The position numbers and the translations under genes are program-made. 64,000 nucleotides of DNA from NCBI GenBank assembly GCA_009772985.1, contig WOUS01000007.1:124001-188000 (forward strand), written 5' to 3'. This DNA is from Anaerolineaceae bacterium (lineage in GTDB: Bacteria; Chloroflexota; Anaerolineae; Anaerolineales; Villigracilaceae). Position 1 is the first letter of the stretch; the number at the start of each line of letters is the position of its first letter. Positions 49,601 through 56,423 of this stretch are shown here, piece after piece. Below the pieces are notes generated by a model. The model saw nothing but the letters and a program-made list of their open reading frames with translations. It had not been told where the DNA came from and did not search any database.

Positions 49601-51863
49601 GGATGCGCTCCACCTCCGCCAACGGGGCAGAGACGGCGGCCATGCAGCCGTTATCGTCCGAGGCCACTTTGTTCATCTCCTGCCCGCGCGCGCTGACCAC
49701 TTGCAGCGCATCGGACAGGCTGAGCACGCCGGCGGCCACCAGCGCGGCGTATTCGCCGAGACTGTGACCGATGACCAGGTCTGGTTTGAAGCCGAATTTT
49801 GCCAGCACCCGCATCAACGCCACGTTGACCGCCAGGATGGCGGGCTGGGTGATGTCGGTATGGCGCAGTTTTGCTTCCGCCTGGGCCAGCGTTTCATCAT
49901 CTCCGCTGACGAAGATGTAGTCCGTGAGGGGTTTGCCCAGAATGGGAGTCATGACCGCGTCGGCTTCCCGGAACGTTTCGGCAACGATCGGTTCCGCCTC
50001 CCGCAGGTCCCGCAGCATGTTGACGTACTGCGATCCCTGGCCGGGGAACAGGAAAGCCGTCTTGCCGGGTTTGCCGCTGCCGCGGTAGATCCCCTGCACA
50101 CTCAAAGCCTGCCACGCCTCGGCGGCGTTGGTTTCCAGCGCCTTGAGCGCTTTGTCGGCGCGGGCGAGCAGGTCTTTCTGGTCCTCGTAATCAATCACGA
50201 GCCGCTCGGCTTTGCCCAGTTGGATCGAAGTCGGGCAGGCGGTTGGAGGTAGGCTTCCTTGTTTCGCCTGCTCGAGTTTTTCGCTCAGAGCCTGGCGCAG
50301 GCCCGCCGCCGAATCCGCGCTGACGAAGAACAGCCCGCGGTAAGGTTTCGCGATGGAAGCGGGGACCGTCTCGACCGGTTGCGCGGGGACGGCCTGTGCA
50401 GATTTCATATCAACTCCTGGATGGACGGCGCGTTCCTTGGTGAGCACGCCGGGCAGGTATTCTTCGAGCACCACGTGGAAGTTGGTCCCGCCGAAGCCGA
50501 ACGCGCTGACTCCCGCGCGGCGCACTTCTCCCGGGCGGACTTCCCACGGACGCGTCCCGGTGGGGACGTAGAACGGCAGGCGGGAAAAGTCAATCTGCGG
50601 GTTTGGCCGGTGGAAATTGACCGAGGGAGGCAGGAGGTGGTCGTTCAGCGCGAGGATTGCCTTGAGCAGCCCGGCCGCGCCGGCGGCGCCCTTCAGATGC
50701 CCAAAATTGGACTTGACCGAACCGAGCGCCACGCTCCCCGGCTTGAGACCGAGTTGGCCGAAAACGCCATCGAGGCTGCTGACCTCGGCCAGGTCCCCGA
50801 CCCGGGTCGAGGTGCCGTGTCCCTCGATCAGCCCGACGCTCGCCGGGGAGACATCGGCGTTCTTCCAGGCGCGTTCGATGGCGCGCTGCTGGCCAAGCGG
50901 ATTGGGAGCGGTGATGCCCTTCCCCTTGCCGTCGCTGCTGGCGCCGATGCCGCGCACGACCGCGTAGATTTTGTCGCCGTCGCGCTCGGCATCCGCCAGG
51001 CGTTTGAGCAGGAAGATGGCCGCCCCTTCGCCCATCACGAAACCGTTGGCGCCTTCCGCGTACGGGCGGGACCCGTCCGGGCTGAGCGCCCCGATCTTGC
51101 TGAACTTGACGAAGGCTTCGGGACCCATGTTCCGGTCCAAGCCGCCGGTCAGGACGGCATCGAACCGGTTGGAGAGGAGGCCTTCCACCGCGCTTTGCAG
51201 CGCGGCGAGGGAGGAGGCGCAGGCCGCATCCGTCACGAAGTTCGGCCCGGAGAAATTGAACACGTTGGCGACCCGGCCGGCGATGACGTTGGAGAGTTCG
51301 CCGGGCATGGTATCTTCGGTGACGATGGGGGTTTGCGAGCGGAGGCCTGCCGTCAATCCCTCCAGCAAAGCAGATTGCGCCTCTCCCGTCAGGTTCTGGA
51401 AAGCGGGCAGGGATGAAAGGATATCGAGATATTCCGGCAAGTGGATGCGGATGGTGGTACGGTAATGGTGCTCGCCTCCCAGGGCGCTGCCCAGGATGAC
51501 CGCCATCCGGTCCGAGTCGAGGCGCCGTTCCGGCCAGCCATAGTCCTGGAGCGCCTCGAAACTGGCGGCAAGCGCCCACTGCTGAACTTCGTCAACCTGG
51601 GCCAGGACGCGCGGCGGGATGGCGATGCCCATCCGTTTGGCATCGAGCTTGAATCCGCTGACCCAGCCGCCGATTTTGCTGTAGGTCTTGTCCGGCGCGG
51701 CAGGATCAGGGTCATAGAAAAGTTCCGCCCTCCAGCGTTCGGCGGGAACGTCGGAAATCGAGTACCGTCCGGCCTGGATATTCTTCCAGAACGTCTGCGC
51801 GTCCGGGGCGTCCGGAAGGATGGCCCCAACGCCGACGATTGCAATTGCAATGGGTTCGCTCAT
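43665..51863 (-). CDS. PUFA-synthase-like multidomain fatty-acid/polyketide synthase (KS-AT-KS-ACPx3-KR-DH)
   Basis: 2732 residues. KS1 (1-465): Cys215 (DAACASS), His349 (EGHGTST), Lys384/His389 (SNFGHLKG). AT (600-905): FLFPGQGSQ, Ser701 in GHSLGE, and SHAFHT. KS2 (975-1505): Cys1221 (NAACATTT), His1369 (VSHETYT in place of HGTxT), Lys1404/His1409. Three carrier domains (about 1570-1860): each LEADLGIDTVKQAEL, with Thr1602, Thr1713, Thr1823 where Ser carries the arm in other ACPs. KR (2050-2430): GGSGG cofactor loop, Tyr2317 (DYSAAN). DH (2440-2732): double hotdog with HALNGTPVLP (His about 2458) and VELCFQ in the second half. The order resembles PfaA, but with a second KS before the ACPs and a DH at the end, so elongation, ketoreduction and dehydration are in one chain; PfaD gives enoyl reduction in trans. 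There is no thioesterase. CAGGAG precedes the ATG. The product is unknown (polyunsaturated, hydroxy or glycolipid-type chain are all possible). Confidence 0.88.
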   Translation of the reverse strand: MSEPIAIAIVGVGAILPDAPDAQTFWKNIQAGRYSISDVPAERWRAELFYDPDPAAPDKTYSKIGGWVSGFKLDAKRMGIAIPPRVLAQVDEVQQWALAASFEALQDYGWPERRLDSDRMAVILGSALGGEHHYRTTIRIHLPEYLDILSSLPAFQNLTGEAQSALLEGLTAGLRSQTPIVTEDTMPGELSNVIAGRVANVFNFSGPNFVTDAACASSLAALQSAVEGLLSNRFDAVLTGGLDRNMGPEAFVKFSKIGALSPDGSRPYAEGANGFVMGEGAAIFLLKRLADAERDGDKIYAVVRGIGASSDGKGKGITAPNPLGQQRAIERAWKNADVSPASVGLIEGHGTSTRVGDLAEVSSLDGVFGQLGLKPGSVALGSVKSNFGHLKGAAGAAGLLKAILALNDHLLPPSVNFHRPNPQIDFSRLPFYVPTGTRPWEVRPGEVRRAGVSAFGFGGTNFHVVLEEYLPGVLTKERAVHPGVDMKSAQAVPAQPVETVPASIAKPYRGLFFVSADSAAGLRQALSEKLEQAKQGSLPPTACPTSIQLGKAERLVIDYEDQKDLLARADKALKALETNAAEAWQALSVQGIYRGSGKPGKTAFLFPGQGSQYVNMLRDLREAEPIVAETFREADAVMTPILGKPLTDYIFVSGDDETLAQAEAKLRHTDITQPAILAVNVALMRVLAKFGFKPDLVIGHSLGEYAALVAAGVLSLSDALQVVSARGQEMNKVASDDNGCMAAVSAPLAEVERILGTIEGYVVIANMNSPVQCVIGGRTSAVEAAIAAFLAAGFQATRIPVSHAFHTSIVAPASQPLRQVIARMNVQSPTMPIVANVTGGLYPTSREEILDILAAQVASPVRFVQGINTLYEEGARIFVEVGPKRVLSGLASDILKDKEKKDIAVLATNHPRKGDLASINEALCRLYAAGVTGTPDATPAARPDPLSVSRPAPVEIVPSRAAVSDGRLPLTGSVVISGAGLGLPGRGRHVFDDNNILSLLNGEMRIEPLPAETRRSMLEKRPVRLVKSETGAVMQPIDDMELTIKLAGQRGDFDPVNEFGFSPERLEAIDISTQLAIAAGIEALRDAGIPLVMTYKPTSTGGTLPDGWKLPEALADETGIIFGSAFPGHERMADEAERFYQSQAVLKQLEELHRMAALVPARQTDLKSAFAKRIAELEAESSRLDYHFNRRYLFRVLAMGHSQFAECIGARGPNTYVNAACATTTHAIAIAEDWIRAGRARRVLVIAGDDVTSGSLPQWIGTSLLASGVATTEGDLRLASLPFDRRRNGMIMGMAAAALVVESEDAVRERGMRAICEILASHIANSAFHGTRLNINHISRIMETLLVTAERRFGISRSRIAAETMFVSHETYTPARGGSASAEIHALRQAFGEKANQVVITNTKGFTGHTMGVGVEDIVAVKALEYGIVPPIAHIEDGFEPDPELGDLNLSHGGKHPVQFALRLGAGFGSQIAMTLLRKIPGQGERVDKTAYGRWLSDISGYPETELEITQRTLRVKDQGAPTRTPSRSRWEYGQGPTLWAASPQPEAAAPASVPQTLPAQSAANLDEIKAYLLAAVSEKTGYPIEILDLDLDLEADLGIDTVKQAELFAAMREHYNIPRREDLRLADYNTLAKVIGFVSESLGAAAAPAAAPQPAVQADAASDQPVTPGRAASAGTEEIKAYLLAAVSEKTGYPVEMLELDLDLEADLGIDTVKQAELFAAVREQYSIPRREDLRLADYNTLAKVIGFVEESLNAVLAPATESSPAVQPAAAEEPATPSAVSTVSAEEIKAYLLSAVSEKTGYPIEVLELDLDLEADLGIDTVKQAELFAALREQYHIPRREDLRLADYNTLAKVIGFVEEALRSRSEAPSPAGQPAAPAALPVSAEGETQPGIVRRVPVPALRPRLDLCSPTGVDLNAETRVLVVEGKAKTGEPLVRKLRSRQVEVLRLSAGTGSEEITKKVDAWLAEGSIRGVYFLPGLEVESKLAEMTAEDWQSGLDQRLYSLYAIMRALPEETFLVCATRLGGLHGYSAEGATSPMGGAVSGFAKAVARERLKAFVKVVDFESGATAASIGSRLIEETLRDPGAVEIGWENDLRYGIAAVEEPLPAESNFTLETGSIFLVSGGSGGIIRPIVEDLVRATRGTFYLLDRAPLPAPDDPDILRLAADREGLKNDLITRLASGGKKATPVQVEQALLASERSAATLQTLKVIEQLGGRAHYLACDVTNPAAVADAIQKVKDAEGRVDVFLHAAGIERSRKLESKPLDEFRLVVSVKADGFFNIFKAMESKSLLPRAMVFFSSVAGRFGNSGQTDYSAANDLLCKIASSMRSQHPEIKAVAIDWSAWGGVGMATRGNIPALMKMAGIDMLPPEQAAPMVRAELLAGSGEAILAGSLGLLLEPSCPHGGMDLERADRALRAGKPVHTMLSHVTDFDLQRGLVLEAELDPQEQPFLRDHALNGTPVLPGVMGIEGFSAAARHIGAVLASDRKGLEVSKLEDIRFLAAFKFYRNEPRRVTWIARSVRERAGLVVYVTLESTRLLKTGSVEHIQHFSGKVYLEPQGAARAGVNARAPKWNGRHTVKAEDIYRLYFHGPAFQVLEGVQRSGGALLGKLNQNLPAITSEEHTLVSAPTLVELCFQTAGIWEIGTTGTLALPRSIESLTLYRQSANGAAIYAEVKPIQSADGSLHFDARVVDAQGRLYLELKKYRTTPLPDAVEKALLAPLEALVRDA
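46275..47165 (-). repeat. Three tandem carrier-domain repeats within the synthase gene
   Basis: Three copies about 330 bases apart (111 and 110 residues between equivalent Thr). Long stretches, such as the GATTTGGGCATTGACACC-type coding run, are nearly identical in DNA, pointing to recent duplication or gene conversion. Ala/Pro linkers between copies differ. Confidence 0.85.
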
Positions 51864-51884
51864 AAGTCTCCTGTTTGGCTTTCT

Positions 51885-52376
51885 CTACTCGAACTGTACC
51901 AGTAATGCCCCTTTCTCCACTTGACTGCCCGGCTGGACGGCGATCCTGGCGATCCTGCCGCGGCGTGGAGAGCAGAGCTGCATTTGCATTTTCATTGACT
52001 CGAGCACGACGAGGGTCTGGCCTTTTTCGACCGTGTCGCCCGGCAGGGCGGCGACATCCACCACCAGTCCGTGCATCGGCGCGGCGAGAGCCGCCGCCTG
52101 CCCGTCGGTTGCACCCGGCTGCGCATGTTTCCTCGTCCGCGTGGTGACACGGCTGACGATCCGCTTCCCGCCGAGCATGTGCATCTGATAGGTATCGGCT
52201 TCGTGCGCGCTCAGGAAAAGTTCGAGCGCCTGTTTGCCGCGTTGCAGCAGATGCAGACCGTTCCGGTTCAGCGGGACGACTTTTGCATCCACCAACTCAT
52301 CGTTGACGGTGCAGCGGTTGCCGAAGATATTGACCCGGTAGGTGCGGTTTTCGATCGTGACTGTGTAGAGTGACAT
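51885..52376 (-). CDS. Biotin carboxyl carrier protein
   Basis: 163 residues. A pre-domain of about 85 residues precedes the biotinyl domain (APMHGLVVDVAALPGDTV...), with the biotin Lys in LVVLESMKMQMQL (about residue 127) and GSQVEKGALLVQFE at the end. It shuttles carboxyl groups between the biotin carboxylase and the carboxyltransferase, encoded just upstream. Twelve bases from the biotin carboxylase gene and 21 from the synthase. Confidence 0.9.
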   Translation of the reverse strand: MSLYTVTIENRTYRVNIFGNRCTVNDELVDAKVVPLNRNGLHLLQRGKQALELFLSAHEADTYQMHMLGGKRIVSRVTTRTRKHAQPGATDGQAAALAAPMHGLVVDVAALPGDTVEKGQTLVVLESMKMQMQLCSPRRGRIARIAVQPGSQVEKGALLVQFE

Positions 52377-52387
52377 GGTATTTTCCT

Positions 52388-53872
52388 CTAGACTTTCGTC
52401 ATCTGTTCTTTCCAGGCGGCCATCTGCCAGTAACTTCCCGGGCGGGCATCCGGCGCGACGTTCCGGGTGCGCTGCTGGTGGGCGAACAGTGCGGCCGCCC
52501 AGGCCAGGTCGCGCTCCAGGCCCGGCTCGGTCTTCGGCGTGGCAGGTTTGAAAGTCTCCAGGTACGTTGTGGTGACGTCGCCGCTGATGAACTGCGGGCT
52601 TTCGATGATCTGCAGGATGAAATCAATATCCGTGCTCAGGCCGCCGATCTGGTACTCGTGCAGGGCGCGCCGCAGCCGCTGGATGGCGACGGCGCGGTTC
52701 TCTCCCCAGACGATGACCTTCGACAGCAGCGAGTCATATTCCGCGCCGACGGTCATGCCCTGGTAGAGGGCGCTGTCTATCCGGACCCCGGGCCCGCCCG
52801 GCTCTTTCAGGTACAGGATCTGCCCCGTCGAGGGGAGGAACCCTGCCTGGGTGTCTTCCGCCAGGATGCGCGCCTCGATGGCCGCTCCGTGCGGCGTGAT
52901 CTCTTCCGGGAAATCACGCATCGGCTCGCCCAGGGCGATGGACAATTGCTCTTTGACCAGGTCCACGCCGGTGACCATTTCCGTCACCGGGTGCTCCACC
53001 TGGATGCGGGGATTGACCTCGATGAAGTAAAAATGGTTCTTGCGGTTCAGGAGGAATTCCACTGTGCCGAGACTGCGGTAGCGCAGGGCTTTTCCCAGCC
53101 TCAGCGCGGCTTCCTGGACCTGGCGCCTGAGTTCCGGTGAGAGGCCGTGGGCCGGAGCCTCTTCGATCAACTTCTGGCGGCGGCGCTGGATGGAACACTC
53201 GCGTTCGCCGAGGCAGACAACGTTCCCCTCCCCGTCGCCCAGGATCTGCACCTCGATGTGACGCGCCTGCTGGACGAGTGATTCCAGGAAGACGGCATCA
53301 TCGCTGAAAGCCGCCTTGGCCTCGCGGCGCGCCGCTTCGATCACCGCCGGCAGTTCCTCTGCGGAAAGCGCCAGGCGGATGCCGCGCCCGCCTCCGCCCG
53401 CGGCCGCCTTCACCAGCACCGGGTACTGGACCTTTTTCGCCATACCGAGAGGCAGTTCCGCGGGCAGCGGCTCGTCGGTCCCGGCGATGACCGGCAATCC
53501 GGCTTTCCGGGAAAAGCGGCGGGCGGCCAGTTTGTCGCCCATCATTGCCACCGTCTCCGGGCGCGGGCCGATGAAGGTCAGTCCCTGCGCCTCCACCGCC
53601 CGGGCAAAATCCGGGTTTTCCGAAAGGAAGCCGTAGCCGGGATGGACGGCGGTCGCGCCGCTGCGCTGGGCGGCCTCGAGGATCGCGGCGGGGTTGAGAT
53701 ACTGCTGTCTGTCGCCGATCAAAATCGTCTCATCTGCATAGCGGACGTGGAGCGCCGATTCGTCCACATCGGTGAAGACCGCCACAGACGGCAATCCCAT
53801 CTCACGGCAGGCGCGCAGGATGCGCACCCCAATCTCGCCGCGGTTCGCAACCAGGATTTTCGTCTTCTTCAT
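52388..53872 (-). CDS. Biotin carboxylase subunit of acyl-CoA carboxylase
   Basis: 494 residues. The N-domain opens KILVANRGEIGVRILRACRE (written as family opening), the ATP-grasp loop is KAAAGGGGRGIRLA (about residue 160), HIEVQILGDGEGN and EVNPRIQVEHPVTE (about 287) carry the metal and bicarbonate site residues. ATP, bicarbonate and biotin carrier give carboxybiotin. About 40 residues longer than AccC of E. coli at the C-terminus, as in acyl-CoA carboxylase alpha chains without a fused carrier. Starts nine bases after the carboxyltransferase stop. Confidence 0.92.
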   Translation of the reverse strand: MKKTKILVANRGEIGVRILRACREMGLPSVAVFTDVDESALHVRYADETILIGDRQQYLNPAAILEAAQRSGATAVHPGYGFLSENPDFARAVEAQGLTFIGPRPETVAMMGDKLAARRFSRKAGLPVIAGTDEPLPAELPLGMAKKVQYPVLVKAAAGGGGRGIRLALSAEELPAVIEAARREAKAAFSDDAVFLESLVQQARHIEVQILGDGEGNVVCLGERECSIQRRRQKLIEEAPAHGLSPELRRQVQEAALRLGKALRYRSLGTVEFLLNRKNHFYFIEVNPRIQVEHPVTEMVTGVDLVKEQLSIALGEPMRDFPEEITPHGAAIEARILAEDTQAGFLPSTGQILYLKEPGGPGVRIDSALYQGMTVGAEYDSLLSKVIVWGENRAVAIQRLRRALHEYQIGGLSTDIDFILQIIESPQFISGDVTTTYLETFKPATPKTEPGLERDLAWAAALFAHQQRTRNVAPDARPGSYWQMAAWKEQMTKV

Positions 53873-53880
53873 GCCATTCC

Positions 53881-55425
53881 CTATAGCGGGATGTTCCCGT
53901 GTTTCCGCGAGGGGGTGGGCTGACGCTTCTCGCGCAGCGCCTCCAGGGCGTGAATGATCCGCACGCGGCTCTCGGCCGGGGCGATGATATCGTCCAGGTA
54001 ACCGCGGCTGGCGGCAACCAGGGGATTCGCCAGTTCGGAACGGTATTGCGCGATGAGTTCCTCCCGGCGGACGGCCGGATCGCTGGCTGCCTGGATGTCT
54101 TTGGAGAAGACGATGCTGACGGCTCCTTCCGGTCCCATCACTGCAATCTCGGCATTGGGCAAGGCAAAGTTAATATCCCCGCCGAGGTGTTTGGAACCCA
54201 TGACGATGTACGCACCCCCATACGCTTTGCGCAGGATCAGGGTGACCTTGGGGACGGTCGCTTCGGAATAGGCATAGGCGATTTTGGCTCCATGCCGGAT
54301 GATCCCGCCATATTCCTGGTCGGTGCCGGGGAGGAAGCCCGGGGTATCTACGAGGGTCAACAGGGGGATATGGAAAGCGTCACAAAAACGGATGAAGCGT
54401 GCTCCTTTGTCGGATGAATTGATATCCAATACCCCGGCAAGGGAAAGCGGCTGGTTGGCAACGATCCCGACCGGATACCCATCGAAGCGGGCAAAGCCGA
54501 CTACCAGGTTACAGGCGTACTCGCTTTGGGATTCCATGAACTCCCCGTTGTCAACCAGCGCTTCGATCACGCTGCGAACGTCATACGGCTGTTGCGGGTT
54601 TTCCGGGACGATGTGGGCCAGTTCAGGAACGGCGCGCCGGGGGTCGTCGCCGGGCTGTACGCAGGGAGGCGGGGTGAGGTTATTGGAAGGGAGGAACGAA
54701 AGCAGCGAGCGCACATTCGACAATAAAGCCCCCTCATCTGGAGCAGTGAAATGCGCCACGCCGCTCCGGGACCGGTGAACTGCCGCGCCGCCCAGGTCGT
54801 CGAAACTGACATCCTCGTGAGTGACCGATTTGACCACTTCCGGGCCGGTGATGAACATGTGGGCGGTCTTCTCGACCATGAAAACGAAATCGGTAATGGC
54901 GGGCGAATAAACCGCGCCCCCGGCACAGGGGCCGAGAATGACCGATATTTGCGGGATGACGCCGGAGGCCTGAACGTTGCGATGGAAGATTTGTCCATAA
55001 CCGGCCAGGGCACCCACGCCTTCCTGAATGCGCGCTCCCCCGGAATCATTCAGGCCGATGACAGGCGCGCCGTTCTGCTGTGCCAGTTCCAGCAGGCCGG
55101 CGATCTTCCTCCCGTGCGCTTCGCCCACCGAGCCGCCCATGATGGTGAAATCCTGGGCAAAAACATACACCAACCGGCCATCTATCTTGCCCCAGCCAGT
55201 CACTACGCCGTCTGTATAAGGATGGGATTTTTCCATACCCAATCCGCCGGCGCGATGCGTGACGAACATGCCGGTTTCCTGGAAAGTTTCGCCATCGAGC
55301 AACTGTTCGATGCGTTCGCGCGCAGTCAGTTTCTCTTTGGAGTGCTGGGCGGCAATGCGCGCTTCGCCTCCGCCGAGTGCGGCTTCTGCCCGGATTCTTT
55401 CCAGATGAGTGGACGCCTTTTGCAT
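53881..55425 (-). CDS. Acyl-CoA carboxylase carboxyltransferase (beta) subunit
   Basis: 514 residues, the single-chain carboxyltransferase type. GGSVGEAHGRKIAGLLELA, GLNDSGGARIQEGVGAL, LGPCAGGAVYSPA (first oxyanion hole), then DTPGFLPGTDQEYGGIIRHGAK and KAYGGAYIVMGSK (second) are intact. It transfers the carboxyl group to acetyl-CoA or propionyl-CoA; sequence does not settle which. Its position at the head of the operon leading to the synthase suggests it makes malonyl (or methylmalonyl) extender units. ATG 55425; about 270 bases upstream to bioY hold no gene. Confidence 0.92.
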   Translation of the reverse strand: MQKASTHLERIRAEAALGGGEARIAAQHSKEKLTARERIEQLLDGETFQETGMFVTHRAGGLGMEKSHPYTDGVVTGWGKIDGRLVYVFAQDFTIMGGSVGEAHGRKIAGLLELAQQNGAPVIGLNDSGGARIQEGVGALAGYGQIFHRNVQASGVIPQISVILGPCAGGAVYSPAITDFVFMVEKTAHMFITGPEVVKSVTHEDVSFDDLGGAAVHRSRSGVAHFTAPDEGALLSNVRSLLSFLPSNNLTPPPCVQPGDDPRRAVPELAHIVPENPQQPYDVRSVIEALVDNGEFMESQSEYACNLVVGFARFDGYPVGIVANQPLSLAGVLDINSSDKGARFIRFCDAFHIPLLTLVDTPGFLPGTDQEYGGIIRHGAKIAYAYSEATVPKVTLILRKAYGGAYIVMGSKHLGGDINFALPNAEIAVMGPEGAVSIVFSKDIQAASDPAVRREELIAQYRSELANPLVAASRGYLDDIIAPAESRVRIIHALEALREKRQPTPSRKHGNIPL

Positions 55426-55542
55426 ACGGTTCGATTTGCCTCAAAGGAACAGTTAAGAAGTGCAGACCTGACGGAAGGATGAAGGCCATTCGGAAATGGA
55501 TGAAAAAAGGAACACAAAACTACCAGCTGCAGCATGTGCAGT

Positions 55543-55638
55543 TGTCCGAATTCCTGGGACTGTCGAATTCCTGGAATGGGTAGGGCTTACCTGATGCGCT
55601 TGTCTACAGCAACTTGCCTGAAAAGAGCATCTTGTCTA
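55543..55638. promoter_or_regulatory. Direct repeats upstream of the carboxylase operon (candidate operator)
   Basis: TGTCCGAATTCCTGGGA (55543-55559) and TGTCGAATTCCTGGA (55561-55575) repeat with an 18-base period, and CTTGTCTA occurs at 55599-55606 and 55631-55638. They lie 120-215 bases upstream of the carboxyltransferase start on the minus strand. No promoter could be assigned with confidence. Confidence 0.4.
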
Positions 55639-55694
55639 TACATGAGTTTCGGTAACTCAAGGGATACAACACCCTTTTTCTTGGACGGTTACGT

Positions 55695-56273
55695 TTACAA
55701 AGTTGTAACTATCTTCCATGCCGCGGGCAGGGTCAGCGCCGCCGCAATCATCTTGATGGCATCACCGAGCAGGAAGGGGAAGACCCCCGCTACGAGTGCC
55801 TTTTGCGCCCCAAGATGGAGACTCAGCCACGATATGCCGCACAGATAAATAACCACCTCGCCGACCAGGAACACCAGCAGTGCGCTGCGGAAATGCCGGT
55901 CCAGGCCGCGCTCAGCCAGGAAGCCAACAACGAATGCTGCACACACGAATCCAATCAGATAACCGCCAGTCGGTCCAGCCAGATAGGCCAGGCTGCTCGC
56001 GCCGCCGGCAAATACGGGCAAGCCAGCCATCCCCAGGGTAAGATAGAACAACAGACTTGCTGCTCCCCGGCGTGACCCGAGGGCGGCTCCCACCAATAAG
56101 ACGGCGAACGTCTGCCCGGTCAGCGGGACCGGGGTGAACGGGAGCGGGATTCTTACCTGGGCCATCCCTGCCACCAGCAAACTGCCTGTGACAACGAGCA
56201 GCATATCGCGGACAAGGCGGTTGGTACGCGGCAGGTACCGGGTAACGAGGGCGGGCGCAAGGGCAATATTCAT
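55695..56273 (-). CDS. bioY: BioY biotin transporter component
   Basis: 192 residues, six hydrophobic segments. PLPFTPVPLTGQTFAVLLVGAALG, then GLPVFAGGASSLAYLAGPTGGYLIGFV, is the BioY pattern. BioY binds biotin and works as the S-component of an ECF transporter or alone. It is the upstream neighbour of the carboxylase genes, which need biotin. A T-poor gap of 270 bases separates them, so they may be one transcript or not. The start ATG 56273 follows CAGGAGACCC. Confidence 0.93.
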   Translation of the reverse strand: MNIALAPALVTRYLPRTNRLVRDMLLVVTGSLLVAGMAQVRIPLPFTPVPLTGQTFAVLLVGAALGSRRGAASLLFYLTLGMAGLPVFAGGASSLAYLAGPTGGYLIGFVCAAFVVGFLAERGLDRHFRSALLVFLVGEVVIYLCGISWLSLHLGAQKALVAGVFPFLLGDAIKMIAAALTLPAAWKIVTTL

Positions 56274-56378
56274 GGGTTGGCGGGTCTCCTGAAGAAAGGG
56301 TGAAGGGCGGTTTTCTGTTCTCTATAACCCCCAACTCGACGTTCTGGTCGCGTAATTGCTGTGCTGAAAATGAAAAGA

Positions 56379-56402
56379 GCGGGCTGCCCAGAGGCAGCCC
56401 GC
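56379..56402. terminator. Hairpin terminator downstream of the nuclease gene
   Basis: GCGGGCTGCC and GGCAGCCCGC form a perfect ten-base stem with a four-base loop. T-runs follow on both strands (CTTTTTG on plus, CTCTTTTC on minus), so it may work in both directions. It lies between the nuclease gene and bioY, 22 bases after the nuclease stop. Confidence 0.75.
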
Positions 56403-56423
56403 CTTTTTGAATTTCAGTTTGGT

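Noticed and set aside
55690..55715. A BirA-box-like TTGTAAACG near bioY
   Set aside because: It lies at the 3' end of the bioY coding sequence, only half a site is present, and its position does not fit an operator for either gene.
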